From Dysgonamonadaceae bacterium (GTDB lineage Bacteria > Bacteroidota > Bacteroidia > Bacteroidales > Azobacteroidaceae): 8,654 bases of DNA. A program made the translations under genes and the position numbers. The stretch is from assembly GCA_031284225.1 (NCBI GenBank), contig JAITAH010000072.1:1-8654 (forward strand), in the 5' to 3' direction. How positions within the stretch are numbered: the stretch's first letter is position 1; each line of letters opens with the position of its first letter. Shown one piece after another: positions 1 through 6,421 of this stretch. The notes under the pieces were generated by a model that saw only the letters and a list, made by a program, of their open reading frames with translations, was not told the origin of the DNA and did no database searches.

Positions 1-272
1 TTTCCCCGTTCGATACGGGTGTAGAATTTATGGGCGAAAGAGAAACTGCCGCGCATGTTTCCTTCATTGATAGCATCCAATCGCCGGATGGAATCCAAAT
101 CAAAGGAAGGCATATCAATAAAATCCGGATTTTTCGCCTGATCTAAAAGAGCCGAGCTTTTCAAAGGAGAATTTTCAAGGAAGAGCGGAACTCCTCCATA
201 ACTGATTTGGGAAAAGACATTGTTTCCACAAAGCAAACAAATGAATAAAACATACGCAATTCGGACGTTCAT
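1..272 (-). CDS. N-terminal part of a secreted protein, possibly a T9SS-exported serine endopeptidase (partial)
   Basis: Reading the minus strand from the ATG at 272 to 270 gives 90 uninterrupted codons that run off the window edge. The protein begins MNVRIAYVLF, followed by a hydrophobic stretch to about residue 16 and then NVFSQ. This is a signal peptide with likely cleavage between Ser21 and Gln22, a typical Bacteroidota export signal with a mature N-terminal Gln. The mature part starts QISYGGVPLF and later has DMPSFDLDSIRRLD (residues 55-68) and FSFAHKFYTRIERG (about 77-90). From memory, SYGGxP followed by a D-x-D/L segment and a phenylalanine-rich segment is common at the start of trypsin-like and lysyl-endopeptidase-like secreted proteins of this phylum. 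The catalytic domain and any C-terminal sorting domain lie outside the window, so the protease assignment is an inference. The gene is divergent from nqrA. I am fairly sure it is a real gene and unsure of the family. Confidence 0.72.
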   Translation of the reverse strand, partial: MNVRIAYVLFICLLCGNNVFSQISYGGVPLFLENSPLKSSALLDQAKNPDFIDMPSFDLDSIRRLDAINEGNMRGSFSFAHKFYTRIERG

Positions 273-299
273 TAATTCGGAAAATTCAATATATTTGTG

Positions 300-307
300 C
301 AAAGTTA
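300..307 (-). promoter_or_regulatory. Candidate -7 element (TAACTTTG) for the leftward secreted-protein gene
   Basis: Read on the minus strand, this octamer matches the Bacteroidota -7 consensus TAnnTTTG. It would place transcription start about 20-25 nt upstream of the ATG at 272, a sensible leader length. I see no good TTTG-like -33 partner 19-21 bp further upstream, and the region is AT-rich, so chance matches are expected. Two other plus-strand matches to the same word (290-297 and 311-318) lie beside it. Confidence 0.35.
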
Positions 308-363
308 AATTATTTTTGAAATTTATACTACTAATTGGAGTAATTAATCAAAAAAAAAATATT

Positions 364-371
364 TACCTTTG
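364..371 (+). promoter_or_regulatory. Candidate -7 element (TACCTTTG) of the nqr operon promoter
   Basis: The octamer fits the Bacteroidota sigma-ABfr -7 consensus TAnnTTTG and lies 28 bp before the nqrA ATG at 400, giving a predicted leader of roughly 20 nt. A weak TTGG at 335-338 is the nearest -33-like word, but the spacing (25 bp) is longer than the usual 19-21. Upstream matches TATATTTG (290-297) and TATTTTTG (311-318) are alternatives that would give leaders of about 80-100 nt. I prefer 364-371 because of its distance to the gene. Confidence 0.42.
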
Positions 372-399
372 TCAATCAAATTCATCTATCCGGAAATGT

Positions 400-1779
400 A
401 TGAGACAAGTATTCAAAATAAAAAGAGGGTTGGATATTCCTTTACAGGGAGTTCCGCAAGAAATAACAAAACATACGATTCGGTCGCAATATAATACGTT
501 GTTTCCGGACGATTATGCGGGTTTCGTTCCAAAAGTCATTGTTAAGCAGGGGGATGTCGTATGGGCGGGCAGTCCGGTGATGTACGATAAAAACCGTCCC
601 GAACTGAAAATCGTTTCGCCGGTGAGCGGTGTTGTAACGGTCGTGAACCGGGGTGAAAAACGAAAATTGCAGAACATTGTGATTTGCCCGGACGATAAAA
701 GGGACGTGGTGGATTTCGGCAAAAAAGAAGTAACTTCCCTGTCGCCGGAAATCATCAAGCTGGCTTTGGCCGATGCAGGCATTCTGGCCTTGTTGAGGCA
801 GCGCCCGTACGATATCGTTGTGAATCCCGTCGATACTCCGCGGGACATATTTATTTCGGGTTTTTCTTCCGCCCCTTTGGCTCCCAACAGCGAATATATT
901 TTGAAAGGAAACGAAGCCGATTTTCAAACCGGATTGGCGGCGTTAGCGCGATTGCCGCAGGGCAAGGTCTATGTTGGCGTTCGTCCGAATAGCAATAAGG
1001 CAGGTGTTGCTTTTTCGACGAATGTGCCGAATGTTCAATTAATAACATTTGAAGGGCCGCATCCTGCGGGAAATGTCGGCGTACAAATCAATCGGATCAA
1101 ACCGGTGAATAAAGGTGAAATCGTTTGGACGGTTCAACTGCAAGAGGTCATTATTATCGGACGCTTTTTTAATAAAGGTATCGTCGATATGACACGCTTG
1201 GTGGCGCTGACCGGGTCGGAAGTGAACGAAGGCGATCGGGCGTATTACCCCATGCTTCCGGGAACAAGTATCGAAAAGTTAGTCAGAAGCAGCGTAACCG
1301 AGCATGTCGATTTGCGTTATATCAGCGGGAATGTACTGACGGGGCAACGCATTGCTTGCGACGGTTCATTGCATGCCGGGGATAATCAGGTAACGGTGAT
1401 TTCCGAAGGCGCCGATACTCATGAACTTTTGGGCTGGATAATGCCGCGCCTGAATCAGTTTTCGGTGAGCCGCAGCTATCCCGCTTTTCTGCTGAGCGCG
1501 CTGACCCGAAAAAAATATGATATGGACGCCCGTGTGAAAGGCGGTCGCCGCGCCATGATTATGTCTAACGAATGGGATAAAGTATTTCCGATGGACATTC
1601 TGCCGGAATTTTTAATCCGCGCTATTCTGGCGCAAGACATTGATAAAATGGAAAATCTGGGGATTTACGAAGTAGCGCCCGAAGATTTTGCTTTGTGCGA
1701 GTTTGTGGACACTTCCAAAATGGAATTGCAGAAAATCGTACGTGAAGGTTTGGATGGGTTGTATAAAGAAATGAGTTAA
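400..1779 (+). CDS. nqrA: Na+-translocating NADH:quinone reductase subunit A
   Basis: NqrA is the largely soluble cytoplasmic subunit of the Na+-NQR complex. It associates with membrane subunit NqrB and contributes to quinone binding and reduction; it carries no covalent flavin. The start chosen is the ATG at 400, giving 459 residues beginning MRQVFKIKRGLDIPLQG. This aligns with the (I/F)xIKKGLDLPIxG opening of known NqrA proteins, and the length is close to the usual 445-460. Family landmarks include the SPVSG turn (residues 73-77) and NRGEKR (83-88) of the N-terminal lipoyl-like barrel, and later YYPMLPGT. The open frame extends upstream to 220, but those 60 residues are AT-rich, low-complexity and unlike NqrA, and they cross the promoter region. 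This is the first gene of nqrABCDEF; nqrB begins 4 bp after its stop. The assignment is firm. Confidence 0.96.
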   Translation: MRQVFKIKRGLDIPLQGVPQEITKHTIRSQYNTLFPDDYAGFVPKVIVKQGDVVWAGSPVMYDKNRPELKIVSPVSGVVTVVNRGEKRKLQNIVICPDDKRDVVDFGKKEVTSLSPEIIKLALADAGILALLRQRPYDIVVNPVDTPRDIFISGFSSAPLAPNSEYILKGNEADFQTGLAALARLPQGKVYVGVRPNSNKAGVAFSTNVPNVQLITFEGPHPAGNVGVQINRIKPVNKGEIVWTVQLQEVIIIGRFFNKGIVDMTRLVALTGSEVNEGDRAYYPMLPGTSIEKLVRSSVTEHVDLRYISGNVLTGQRIACDGSLHAGDNQVTVISEGADTHELLGWIMPRLNQFSVSRSYPAFLLSALTRKKYDMDARVKGGRRAMIMSNEWDKVFPMDILPEFLIRAILAQDIDKMENLGIYEVAPEDFALCEFVDTSKMELQKIVREGLDGLYKEMS

Positions 1780-1783
1780 TAAT

Positions 1784-2974
1784 ATGCAATTGCTAAGAAA
1801 ATATTTAGACAAGATAAAGCCGAATTTCGAGCCGGGCGGTAAATTCTCAATGTTCCGGTCGGTTTTCGACGGATTTGAAACATTCCTGTTTGTTCCGAAT
1901 ACAACGGCGAAATCGGGCGTGCACGTTCACGATGCAATGGATTCCAAGCGGGCGATGTCGTTGGTCGTTCTTGCGTTAATGCCCTGTTTGCTGTTCGGGA
2001 TGTTCAATGCCGGTTATCAACATTACACGGCCATCGGCGAAAATCCCGGCTTTTGGATAACTTTTGGGTATGGACTTTTGGCGGTATTGCCCATCGTAGT
2101 GGTTTCGTACGGAGTAGGCTTAGGGATTGAATTTATTGTCGCCCAATGGAAAGGCCACGAAATTCAGGAAGGTTTCTTGGTTTCCGGCCTGCTGATACCC
2201 TTAATTGTTCCGGTCGATACCCCTTTGTGGATGATTGCATTAGCCACTGCTTTTGCCGTCGTCTTCGCGAAGGAAGTTTTTGGAGGCACCGGCTTTAATA
2301 TCTGGAATGTCGCTTTGGTAACCCGCGCGTTTTTGTTTTTTGCCTATCCGTCGAAGATGAGTGGCGAGCAAGTGTTTGTCCGCACAGACAGTACGTTCGG
2401 CTTGGGCGGCGGCGCCGTAGTAGATGGTTTTTCGGGCGCTACGCCGTTGGGACAAATCAATTCCGGAGGATTAGCGGAAGTGAGTAACGTGATTGGCCAA
2501 CCGCTCAATTACTGGGATCTGTTCTTGGGATTGATTCCGGGATCGATTGGCGAAACGTCCAAACTCTGCATCTTGCTGGGAGCCGCTATTTTATTGATTA
2601 CGGGTATTGCGAATTGGCGGACGATGGTTTCCGTTTTTGCCGGCGGGATTGTAACGGTGTTGTTATTCAATCTTTTCGGTTCGGCTCCGGCTATGCAAAT
2701 CAATCCGTTAGAACAGGTATTGTTGGGCGGATTTGCTTTCGGAGCGGTTTTTATGGCGACCGATCCCGTTACTTCCCCGCGCACGCAAGCGGGGAAATAT
2801 GTGTTTGGCCTGTTGATAGGCGCTTTCGCTATTCTGGTGCGGATACTCAATCCGGGCTATCCCGAAGGCATGATGCTGGCTATTTTGTTGATGAATTCCT
2901 TTGTCCCGCTGATCGATTATTGTGTGGTGGAGGGAAATATAAAACGCCGCTTAAACCGGGTGAAACGCGGTTAA
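1784..2974 (+). CDS. nqrB: Na+-translocating NADH:quinone reductase subunit B, covalent FMN carrier
   Basis: NqrB is the large polytopic membrane subunit. It carries one covalently bound FMN, participates in Na+ transfer and contributes to the quinone site with NqrA. The 396 residues contain a soluble N-terminal arm (about 1-55) followed by multiple hydrophobic segments between about 55 and 380. The flavinylation motif Dxx(S/T)GAT is present as DGFSGAT (214-220), so Thr220 is the predicted phosphoester attachment site, equivalent to Thr236 of the Vibrio cholerae protein. Other conserved segments are KEVFGGTGFNIWN (163-175), RAFLFFAYP (181-189) and FMATDPVTSPRT (323-334). The gene follows nqrA after 4 bp, so translational coupling is likely. 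FMN loading needs an ApbE-type transferase encoded elsewhere. The assignment is firm. Confidence 0.97.
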   Translation: MQLLRKYLDKIKPNFEPGGKFSMFRSVFDGFETFLFVPNTTAKSGVHVHDAMDSKRAMSLVVLALMPCLLFGMFNAGYQHYTAIGENPGFWITFGYGLLAVLPIVVVSYGVGLGIEFIVAQWKGHEIQEGFLVSGLLIPLIVPVDTPLWMIALATAFAVVFAKEVFGGTGFNIWNVALVTRAFLFFAYPSKMSGEQVFVRTDSTFGLGGGAVVDGFSGATPLGQINSGGLAEVSNVIGQPLNYWDLFLGLIPGSIGETSKLCILLGAAILLITGIANWRTMVSVFAGGIVTVLLFNLFGSAPAMQINPLEQVLLGGFAFGAVFMATDPVTSPRTQAGKYVFGLLIGAFAILVRILNPGYPEGMMLAILLMNSFVPLIDYCVVEGNIKRRLNRVKRG

Positions 2975-3037
2975 CAGCTTATTTTGCGATAATGACTTTG
3001 AGAATGAGAAATATAAATGTTAATATCATCCAATTGT

Positions 3038-3043
3038 AAGGAT
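3038..3043 (+). promoter_or_regulatory. Ribosome binding site AAGGAT setting the nqrC start
   Basis: A purine-rich AAGGAT lies 6 nt before the ATG at 3050. It supports that start over the in-frame ATG at 3017, which would add 11 residues with no family resemblance. Clear Shine-Dalgarno sequences are unusual among the genes of this window, so this one is informative. Confidence 0.6.
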
Positions 3044-3049
3044 AAAACC

Positions 3050-3739
3050 ATGAACAAGGAAAAAAATACTTACACATTGATTTATTCTTCCGTGATGGTC
3101 ATCTTGGTAGCGCTGATTCTTGCTTACGTTTCCGACGCGCTGCATCCGCAGCAAGCTAAAAATGAAGCGATTGATAAGATGCGCCAAATGTTGTCATCTT
3201 TAAAGATCGCTTCCGTCAACAAGAATGCGGAATCGCTCTATAATACAGTGATTACGGATTCGTATGTAGTGAATTGCGAGGGGAATAAAGTCGAAGGCGA
3301 CGCCTTTGCCACCGATTGGGCTGCCGAATTGCTGAAACCGCCGTCCGAACGAAGATATCCGGTTTTTGAAGCATCGGTAGAAGGAAGTAAAAAATACATT
3401 CTTTCGTTGCGGGGCGCCGGATTGTGGGGGCCGATTTGGGGATTTATTTCCTTAGACGAAGATAAAAATACGGTTTTCGGAGCGTCTTTCGGACACGAAA
3501 GTGAAACGCCGGGCTTGGGCGCCGAAATCGACAAACCGGCCTTCGCTCATCAATTTCCGGGGAAGAAGATTTTTAATAACGAGGGGAAATTTACCTCTAT
3601 CGCCATCGTCAAACCGGGGAAAACCGTCGAAGGAAAGGCATACGTAGATGGCATTTCCGGCGGAACCATTACCAGTCGGGGAGTCGATGCCATGCTGTAT
3701 GCGAGTTTAGAATTTTATATTCCGTATTTAACAAAATAA
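3050..3739 (+). CDS. nqrC: Na+-translocating NADH:quinone reductase subunit C, covalent FMN carrier
   Basis: NqrC carries the second covalently bound FMN of Na+-NQR in a periplasmic FMN-binding domain anchored by one N-terminal helix. From the ATG at 3050 it has 229 residues: charged MNKEKNTY, one membrane segment (about 9-28), then the soluble domain. Conserved pieces are GLWGPIWG (residues 125-132), GHESETPGLGAEI (148-160) and the flavinylation motif DGISGGTIT (200-208). The predicted FMN-bearing residue is Thr206. The residue before it is Gly rather than the Ala of the standard Dxx(S/T)GAT motif found in NqrB here; this may be a lineage feature. The gene follows nqrB after a 75-bp gap, the longest in the operon, and is followed after 4 bp by nqrD. 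The family assignment is firm. Confidence 0.96.
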   Translation: MNKEKNTYTLIYSSVMVILVALILAYVSDALHPQQAKNEAIDKMRQMLSSLKIASVNKNAESLYNTVITDSYVVNCEGNKVEGDAFATDWAAELLKPPSERRYPVFEASVEGSKKYILSLRGAGLWGPIWGFISLDEDKNTVFGASFGHESETPGLGAEIDKPAFAHQFPGKKIFNNEGKFTSIAIVKPGKTVEGKAYVDGISGGTITSRGVDAMLYASLEFYIPYLTK

Positions 3740-3743
3740 GAAG

Positions 3744-4346
3744 ATGAAAGAAATATTTATCAATCCGCTCAATAAAAACAATCCGGTTACGGTGCAAATG
3801 CTGGGAATTTGTTCGGCGTTGGCCGTTACCAGTAAACTGGAACCCGCTTTGGTGATGGCGGTTTCCGTTACGGTTGTCATTGCGTTTTCCAACGTCATTA
3901 TTTCCCTGTTGCGCAATACGATTCCCAACCGGATACGGATTATTGTGCAATTGGTGGTGGTGGCGGCGCTGGTAACGATTGTCAACGAAATCTTGAAAGC
4001 TTTTGCTTACGACGTCAGCAAGCAACTTTCGGTATTTATCGGTTTGATTATTACCAACTGCATTGTTATGGGGCGGTTGGAAGCCTTTGCGTTGGCCAAT
4101 AAACCTTGGCCGGCCTTTCTGGACGGCATCGGCAACGGTTTGGGTTACGGGGTGATTTTGGCGATTGTCGGATTTTTCCGGGAGTTGCTGGGTTCGGGCG
4201 CTTTGCTGGGTTTCAAAGTGATTCCCGACAAAGTGTATGAATGGGGATACGAAAACAATGGCTTGATGATTTTGCCGCCCATGGCGCTTATCCTTGTCGC
4301 TTGTATCATTTGGGTTCAGAAAAGCAGAGAAACAAATGACAAATGA
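3744..4346 (+). CDS. nqrD: Na+-translocating NADH:quinone reductase subunit D
   Basis: NqrD is a six-helix membrane protein of the NqrDE/RnfAE family and a homologue of NqrE, inserted with inverted topology. The two proteins together form part of the electron and Na+ path. The 200 residues are hydrophobic apart from short loops. The two family-defining cysteines are present: Cys23 in MLGICSALAV and Cys106 in IITNCIVMGR. In known structures the equivalent pairs from NqrD and NqrE bind a membrane-embedded [2Fe-2S] centre. GNGLGYG (130-136) and FFRELLGSG (147-155) are also typical. The start at 3744 lies 4 bp after the nqrC stop, in the normal operon order, and the C-terminus is a short charged tail. 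Confidence 0.96.
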   Translation: MKEIFINPLNKNNPVTVQMLGICSALAVTSKLEPALVMAVSVTVVIAFSNVIISLLRNTIPNRIRIIVQLVVVAALVTIVNEILKAFAYDVSKQLSVFIGLIITNCIVMGRLEAFALANKPWPAFLDGIGNGLGYGVILAIVGFFRELLGSGALLGFKVIPDKVYEWGYENNGLMILPPMALILVACIIWVQKSRETNDK

Positions 4347-4409
4347 TCCTTCATACACCATAGAATATGAAGAAACGAACGAATTTTTTGAAATAAAATA
4401 AAATCAGAT

Positions 4410-5018
4410 ATGTTAAGCGCTTTCATCAGCTCGATCTTTATCGAAAACATGATCTTCGCCTATTTTTTGGGGATGTGTTCTTTCTTAGCCGTTTCCAAGA
4501 ATGTAAAAACAGCGATGGGATTAGGCCTTGCCGTTACTTTTGTACAGACGATTACCGTGCCTGTCAATTATCTGCTGGAAAACTATATCCTGAAAGCCGG
4601 CGCCTTGAGCTGGTTAGGAACGTCGTTTCAGTCGGTAGATTTGAGCTTTCTGAGTTTCATCATTTTCATTGCGGTGATTGCTTCGATGACGCAAATCATT
4701 GAAATGGTCGTAGAAAAATACACCCCTGCCTTGAACGCTTCGTTAGGAATTTTCCTGCCGTTGATTGCGGTGAATTGCGCCATCATGGGCGGTTCGTTGT
4801 TTATGCAGCAAAAAGCGTTTCCGAATGTGGGTTACGCCACGGTTTACGGCGTCGGTTCGGGATTGGGCTGGATGATTGCCATTGTAGGAATGGCCGCTAT
4901 CCGGGAAAAACTGCAATATTCGGATATTCCCAAACCGTTGAAAGGATTGGGCATTGCCTTCATCATTACGGCATTGATGGGATTGGGGTTTATGAGTTTT
5001 TCGGGAATAAAAATTTAA
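4410..5018 (+). CDS. nqrE: Na+-translocating NADH:quinone reductase subunit E
   Basis: NqrE is the six-helix partner of NqrD (NqrDE/RnfAE family) and supplies the other half of the intramembrane iron-sulfur site. In 202 residues it shows Cys23 in [12 protein letters not shown] and Cys123 in [10 protein letters not shown], the counterparts of the NqrD cysteines. The short loops [11 protein letters not shown] (98-108), GSGLGW and [10 protein letters not shown] are characteristic of NqrE and RnfA. Because NqrD and NqrE are homologous, the E assignment rests on the [12 protein letters not shown] opening and on gene order, with nqrF next after only 4 bp. The 63-bp gap after nqrD is described separately. 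Confidence 0.96.
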   Translation: MLSAFISSIFIENMIFAYFLGMCSFLAVSKNVKTAMGLGLAVTFVQTITVPVNYLLENYILKAGALSWLGTSFQSVDLSFLSFIIFIAVIASMTQIIEMVVEKYTPALNASLGIFLPLIAVNCAIMGGSLFMQQKAFPNVGYATVYGVGSGLGWMIAIVGMAAIREKLQYSDIPKPLKGLGIAFIITALMGLGFMSFSGIKI

Positions 5019-5022
5019 TACA

Positions 5023-6267
5023 ATGACAATAATTACCAGCATAATCGTTTTCTTACTGATAATACTCTTATTAGTAAGTTTGCTCCTATTCGTAAAAAGC
5101 AAATTAACGCCCGCCGGCAATGCCCAAATTGTGATAAACGACGAAAAATCATTGGATGCGCCGTTGGGCGGAACCGTCCTTTCCACCTTGCAATCGCAGG
5201 GAATCTTCCTTTCCAGCGCTTGCGGAGGAAGCGGAAGTTGTGGACAGTGCCGTTTACAAATCGTAGCAGGCGGCGGTGAAATCCTTCCGACCGAAGTCGG
5301 CTTTTTCTCCCGCAAACAAATCAAAGACCATTGGCGCTTGGGTTGCCAGACGAAAGTCAAAGAAGATCTGTCGATTCGCTTGCCGGATTCCGTCTTGGGT
5401 GTAAAAGAATGGGAATGTACCGTCGTTTCCAATGCAAACGTGGCTACGTTTATCAAGGAATTTATTGTCGCTCTGCCCGACGGCGAACACATGAATTTTA
5501 TTCCCGGCAGCTATGCGCAAATCAAAATTCCCAAATATTCCGTTGCTTATAAGGATTATGTGGTGGAAGAACGGTTCCGTGCCGATTGGGACAAAAATAA
5601 AATGTGGAATCTGTCGAGCGTTAATAAGGCAGAAACCGTTCGCGCCTATTCGATGGCGAATTATCCGGCCGAGGGCGACCGTATTACACTGAATGTTCGG
5701 ATTGCTACGCCGCCGTTCGACCGCGCCACCGGCGAATTCATGAACGTTCCTCCCGGCATAGCCTCGTCGTATATCTTTTCGCTCAAACCCGGCGACAAAG
5801 TGCTGATGAGCGGTCCTTACGGCGATTTCCATCCGGTTTTCGACTCCCAACGGGAAATGATGTGGATTGGCGGCGGCGCCGGAATGGCTCCCTTACGCGC
5901 TCAAATCATGCACTTGACAAAAACGCTTCATACCGCCGGCCGCAAGATGTCGTATTTTTACGGCGCACGGGCGATGAACGAAGTGTTTTATCTGGAAGAC
6001 TTTTTGCAAATCGAACGCGATTTTCCGAATTTTTCGTTTCATCTGGCGCTCGACCGTCCCGACCCGGCGGCCGATGCTGCCGGCGTGAAATATACGTCCG
6101 GATTTGTGCATCAAGTCATTTACGAAACCTATCTGATTCATCACGAAGCGCCGGAAGATATTGAATACTATATGTGCGGTCCCGGCCCCATGGCCAACGC
6201 CGTCAAAAAGATGCTGGACGATTTGGGCGTTCCGCCCGAAATGTTGATGTTCGACGATTTTGGATAA
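5023..6267 (+). CDS. nqrF: Na+-translocating NADH:quinone reductase subunit F, NADH dehydrogenase subunit
   Basis: NqrF is the electron entry point. It oxidises NADH with FAD and passes electrons through a [2Fe-2S] cluster into the membrane subunits. The 414 residues contain, in order: an N-terminal membrane helix (about 3-24); a plant-type ferredoxin domain with Cys67, Cys73, Cys76 and Cys108 (CGGSGSCGQC and RLGCQT); an FAD domain with RAYSMANYP (207-215); and an NADH-binding domain with GGGAGMAPLR (283-292), YFYGAR and CGPGPM (385-390). It ends in the aromatic FDDFG (410-414) expected of NqrF. All cluster ligands and nucleotide motifs are intact and the length is normal. It is the last gene of the operon, starting 4 bp after nqrE, and is followed by a non-coding stretch with hairpins. 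Confidence 0.97.
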   Translation: MTIITSIIVFLLIILLLVSLLLFVKSKLTPAGNAQIVINDEKSLDAPLGGTVLSTLQSQGIFLSSACGGSGSCGQCRLQIVAGGGEILPTEVGFFSRKQIKDHWRLGCQTKVKEDLSIRLPDSVLGVKEWECTVVSNANVATFIKEFIVALPDGEHMNFIPGSYAQIKIPKYSVAYKDYVVEERFRADWDKNKMWNLSSVNKAETVRAYSMANYPAEGDRITLNVRIATPPFDRATGEFMNVPPGIASSYIFSLKPGDKVLMSGPYGDFHPVFDSQREMMWIGGGAGMAPLRAQIMHLTKTLHTAGRKMSYFYGARAMNEVFYLEDFLQIERDFPNFSFHLALDRPDPAADAAGVKYTSGFVHQVIYETYLIHHEAPEDIEYYMCGPGPMANAVKKMLDDLGVPPEMLMFDDFG

Positions 6268-6282
6268 TGAAAGAAAGTAAAT

Positions 6283-6414
6283 ATGAAGAAACGAAGTATA
6301 ATTTTTGTTCAATCATCCCCAGTTCCTGATAATAAAAAATCAGGCAAGTTTCAGCGCCTGCGCCGAGCAAAGATTATGATTTCGGGTACAGATAAATTAA
6401 AAAATTCAAATTGA
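6283..6414 (+). CDS. Possible 43-residue small ORF after nqrF (doubtful)
   Basis: An ATG at 6283, 15 bp after the nqrF stop and preceded by GAAAG, opens a 43-codon frame ending TGA at 6412-6414. The product is short, basic and unremarkable (starts MKKRSIIFVQ), with no membrane helix or known motif. The frame runs through both hairpins at 6325-6360, which argues for non-coding DNA. The first 13 bases of the frame belong to a 16-bp match with the nqrD-nqrE gap. I list it only because its position would allow co-translation with nqrF. Confidence 0.12.
   Translation: MKKRSIIFVQSSPVPDNKKSGKFQRLRRAKIMISGTDKLKNSN
6325..6360. terminator. Two overlapping hairpins downstream of nqrF, possible terminator
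   Basis: CCTGAT (6325-6330) and ATCAGG (6339-6344) form a perfect 6-bp stem with an 8-nt A-rich loop. CAGGC (6341-6345) and GCCTG (6356-6360) form a second stem that uses the same CAGG bases, so the two are mutually exclusive. Neither is followed by a T run on the plus strand, so this is not a canonical intrinsic terminator for nqr. On the minus strand the second stem is followed at once by ATTTTTTATT, a better terminator shape, yet no minus-strand gene is evident to its right. Position suggests the end of the nqr transcript; the mechanism is uncertain. Confidence 0.4.
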
Positions 6415-6421
6415 TAAAACA

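Noticed and set aside
220..399. In-frame 60-residue N-terminal extension of NqrA
   Set aside because: It is AT-rich, low-complexity, unlike NqrA and crosses the likely promoter. The ATG at 400 gives the family's normal start.
2614..3039. 141-codon plus-strand frame overlapping the end of nqrB
   Set aside because: It is an out-of-frame shadow of nqrB, Arg-, Gly- and Ser-rich, with no family resemblance.
3017..3049. Upstream ATG for nqrC adding 11 residues
   Set aside because: The ATG at 3050 has a good AAGGAT 6 nt upstream and yields the expected charged lead plus membrane helix.
3669..4361. Long open frame (230 codons) antisense to nqrD
   Set aside because: It lies opposite an intact, well-conserved gene. 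Its product is rich in His, Asn, Gln and Arg, as expected from the reverse complement of membrane-protein codons.
4743..5492. 249-codon minus-strand frame across nqrE and nqrF
   Set aside because: It is the antisense shadow of two conserved genes, with no domain and no start signal.
400..6267. Rnf (ferredoxin:NAD+ oxidoreductase) complex instead of Nqr
   Set aside because: The gene order A-F with an NqrA, and an NqrF carrying FAD and NADH domains and the FDDFG end, is Nqr. There is no RnfB or RnfC polyferredoxin gene.
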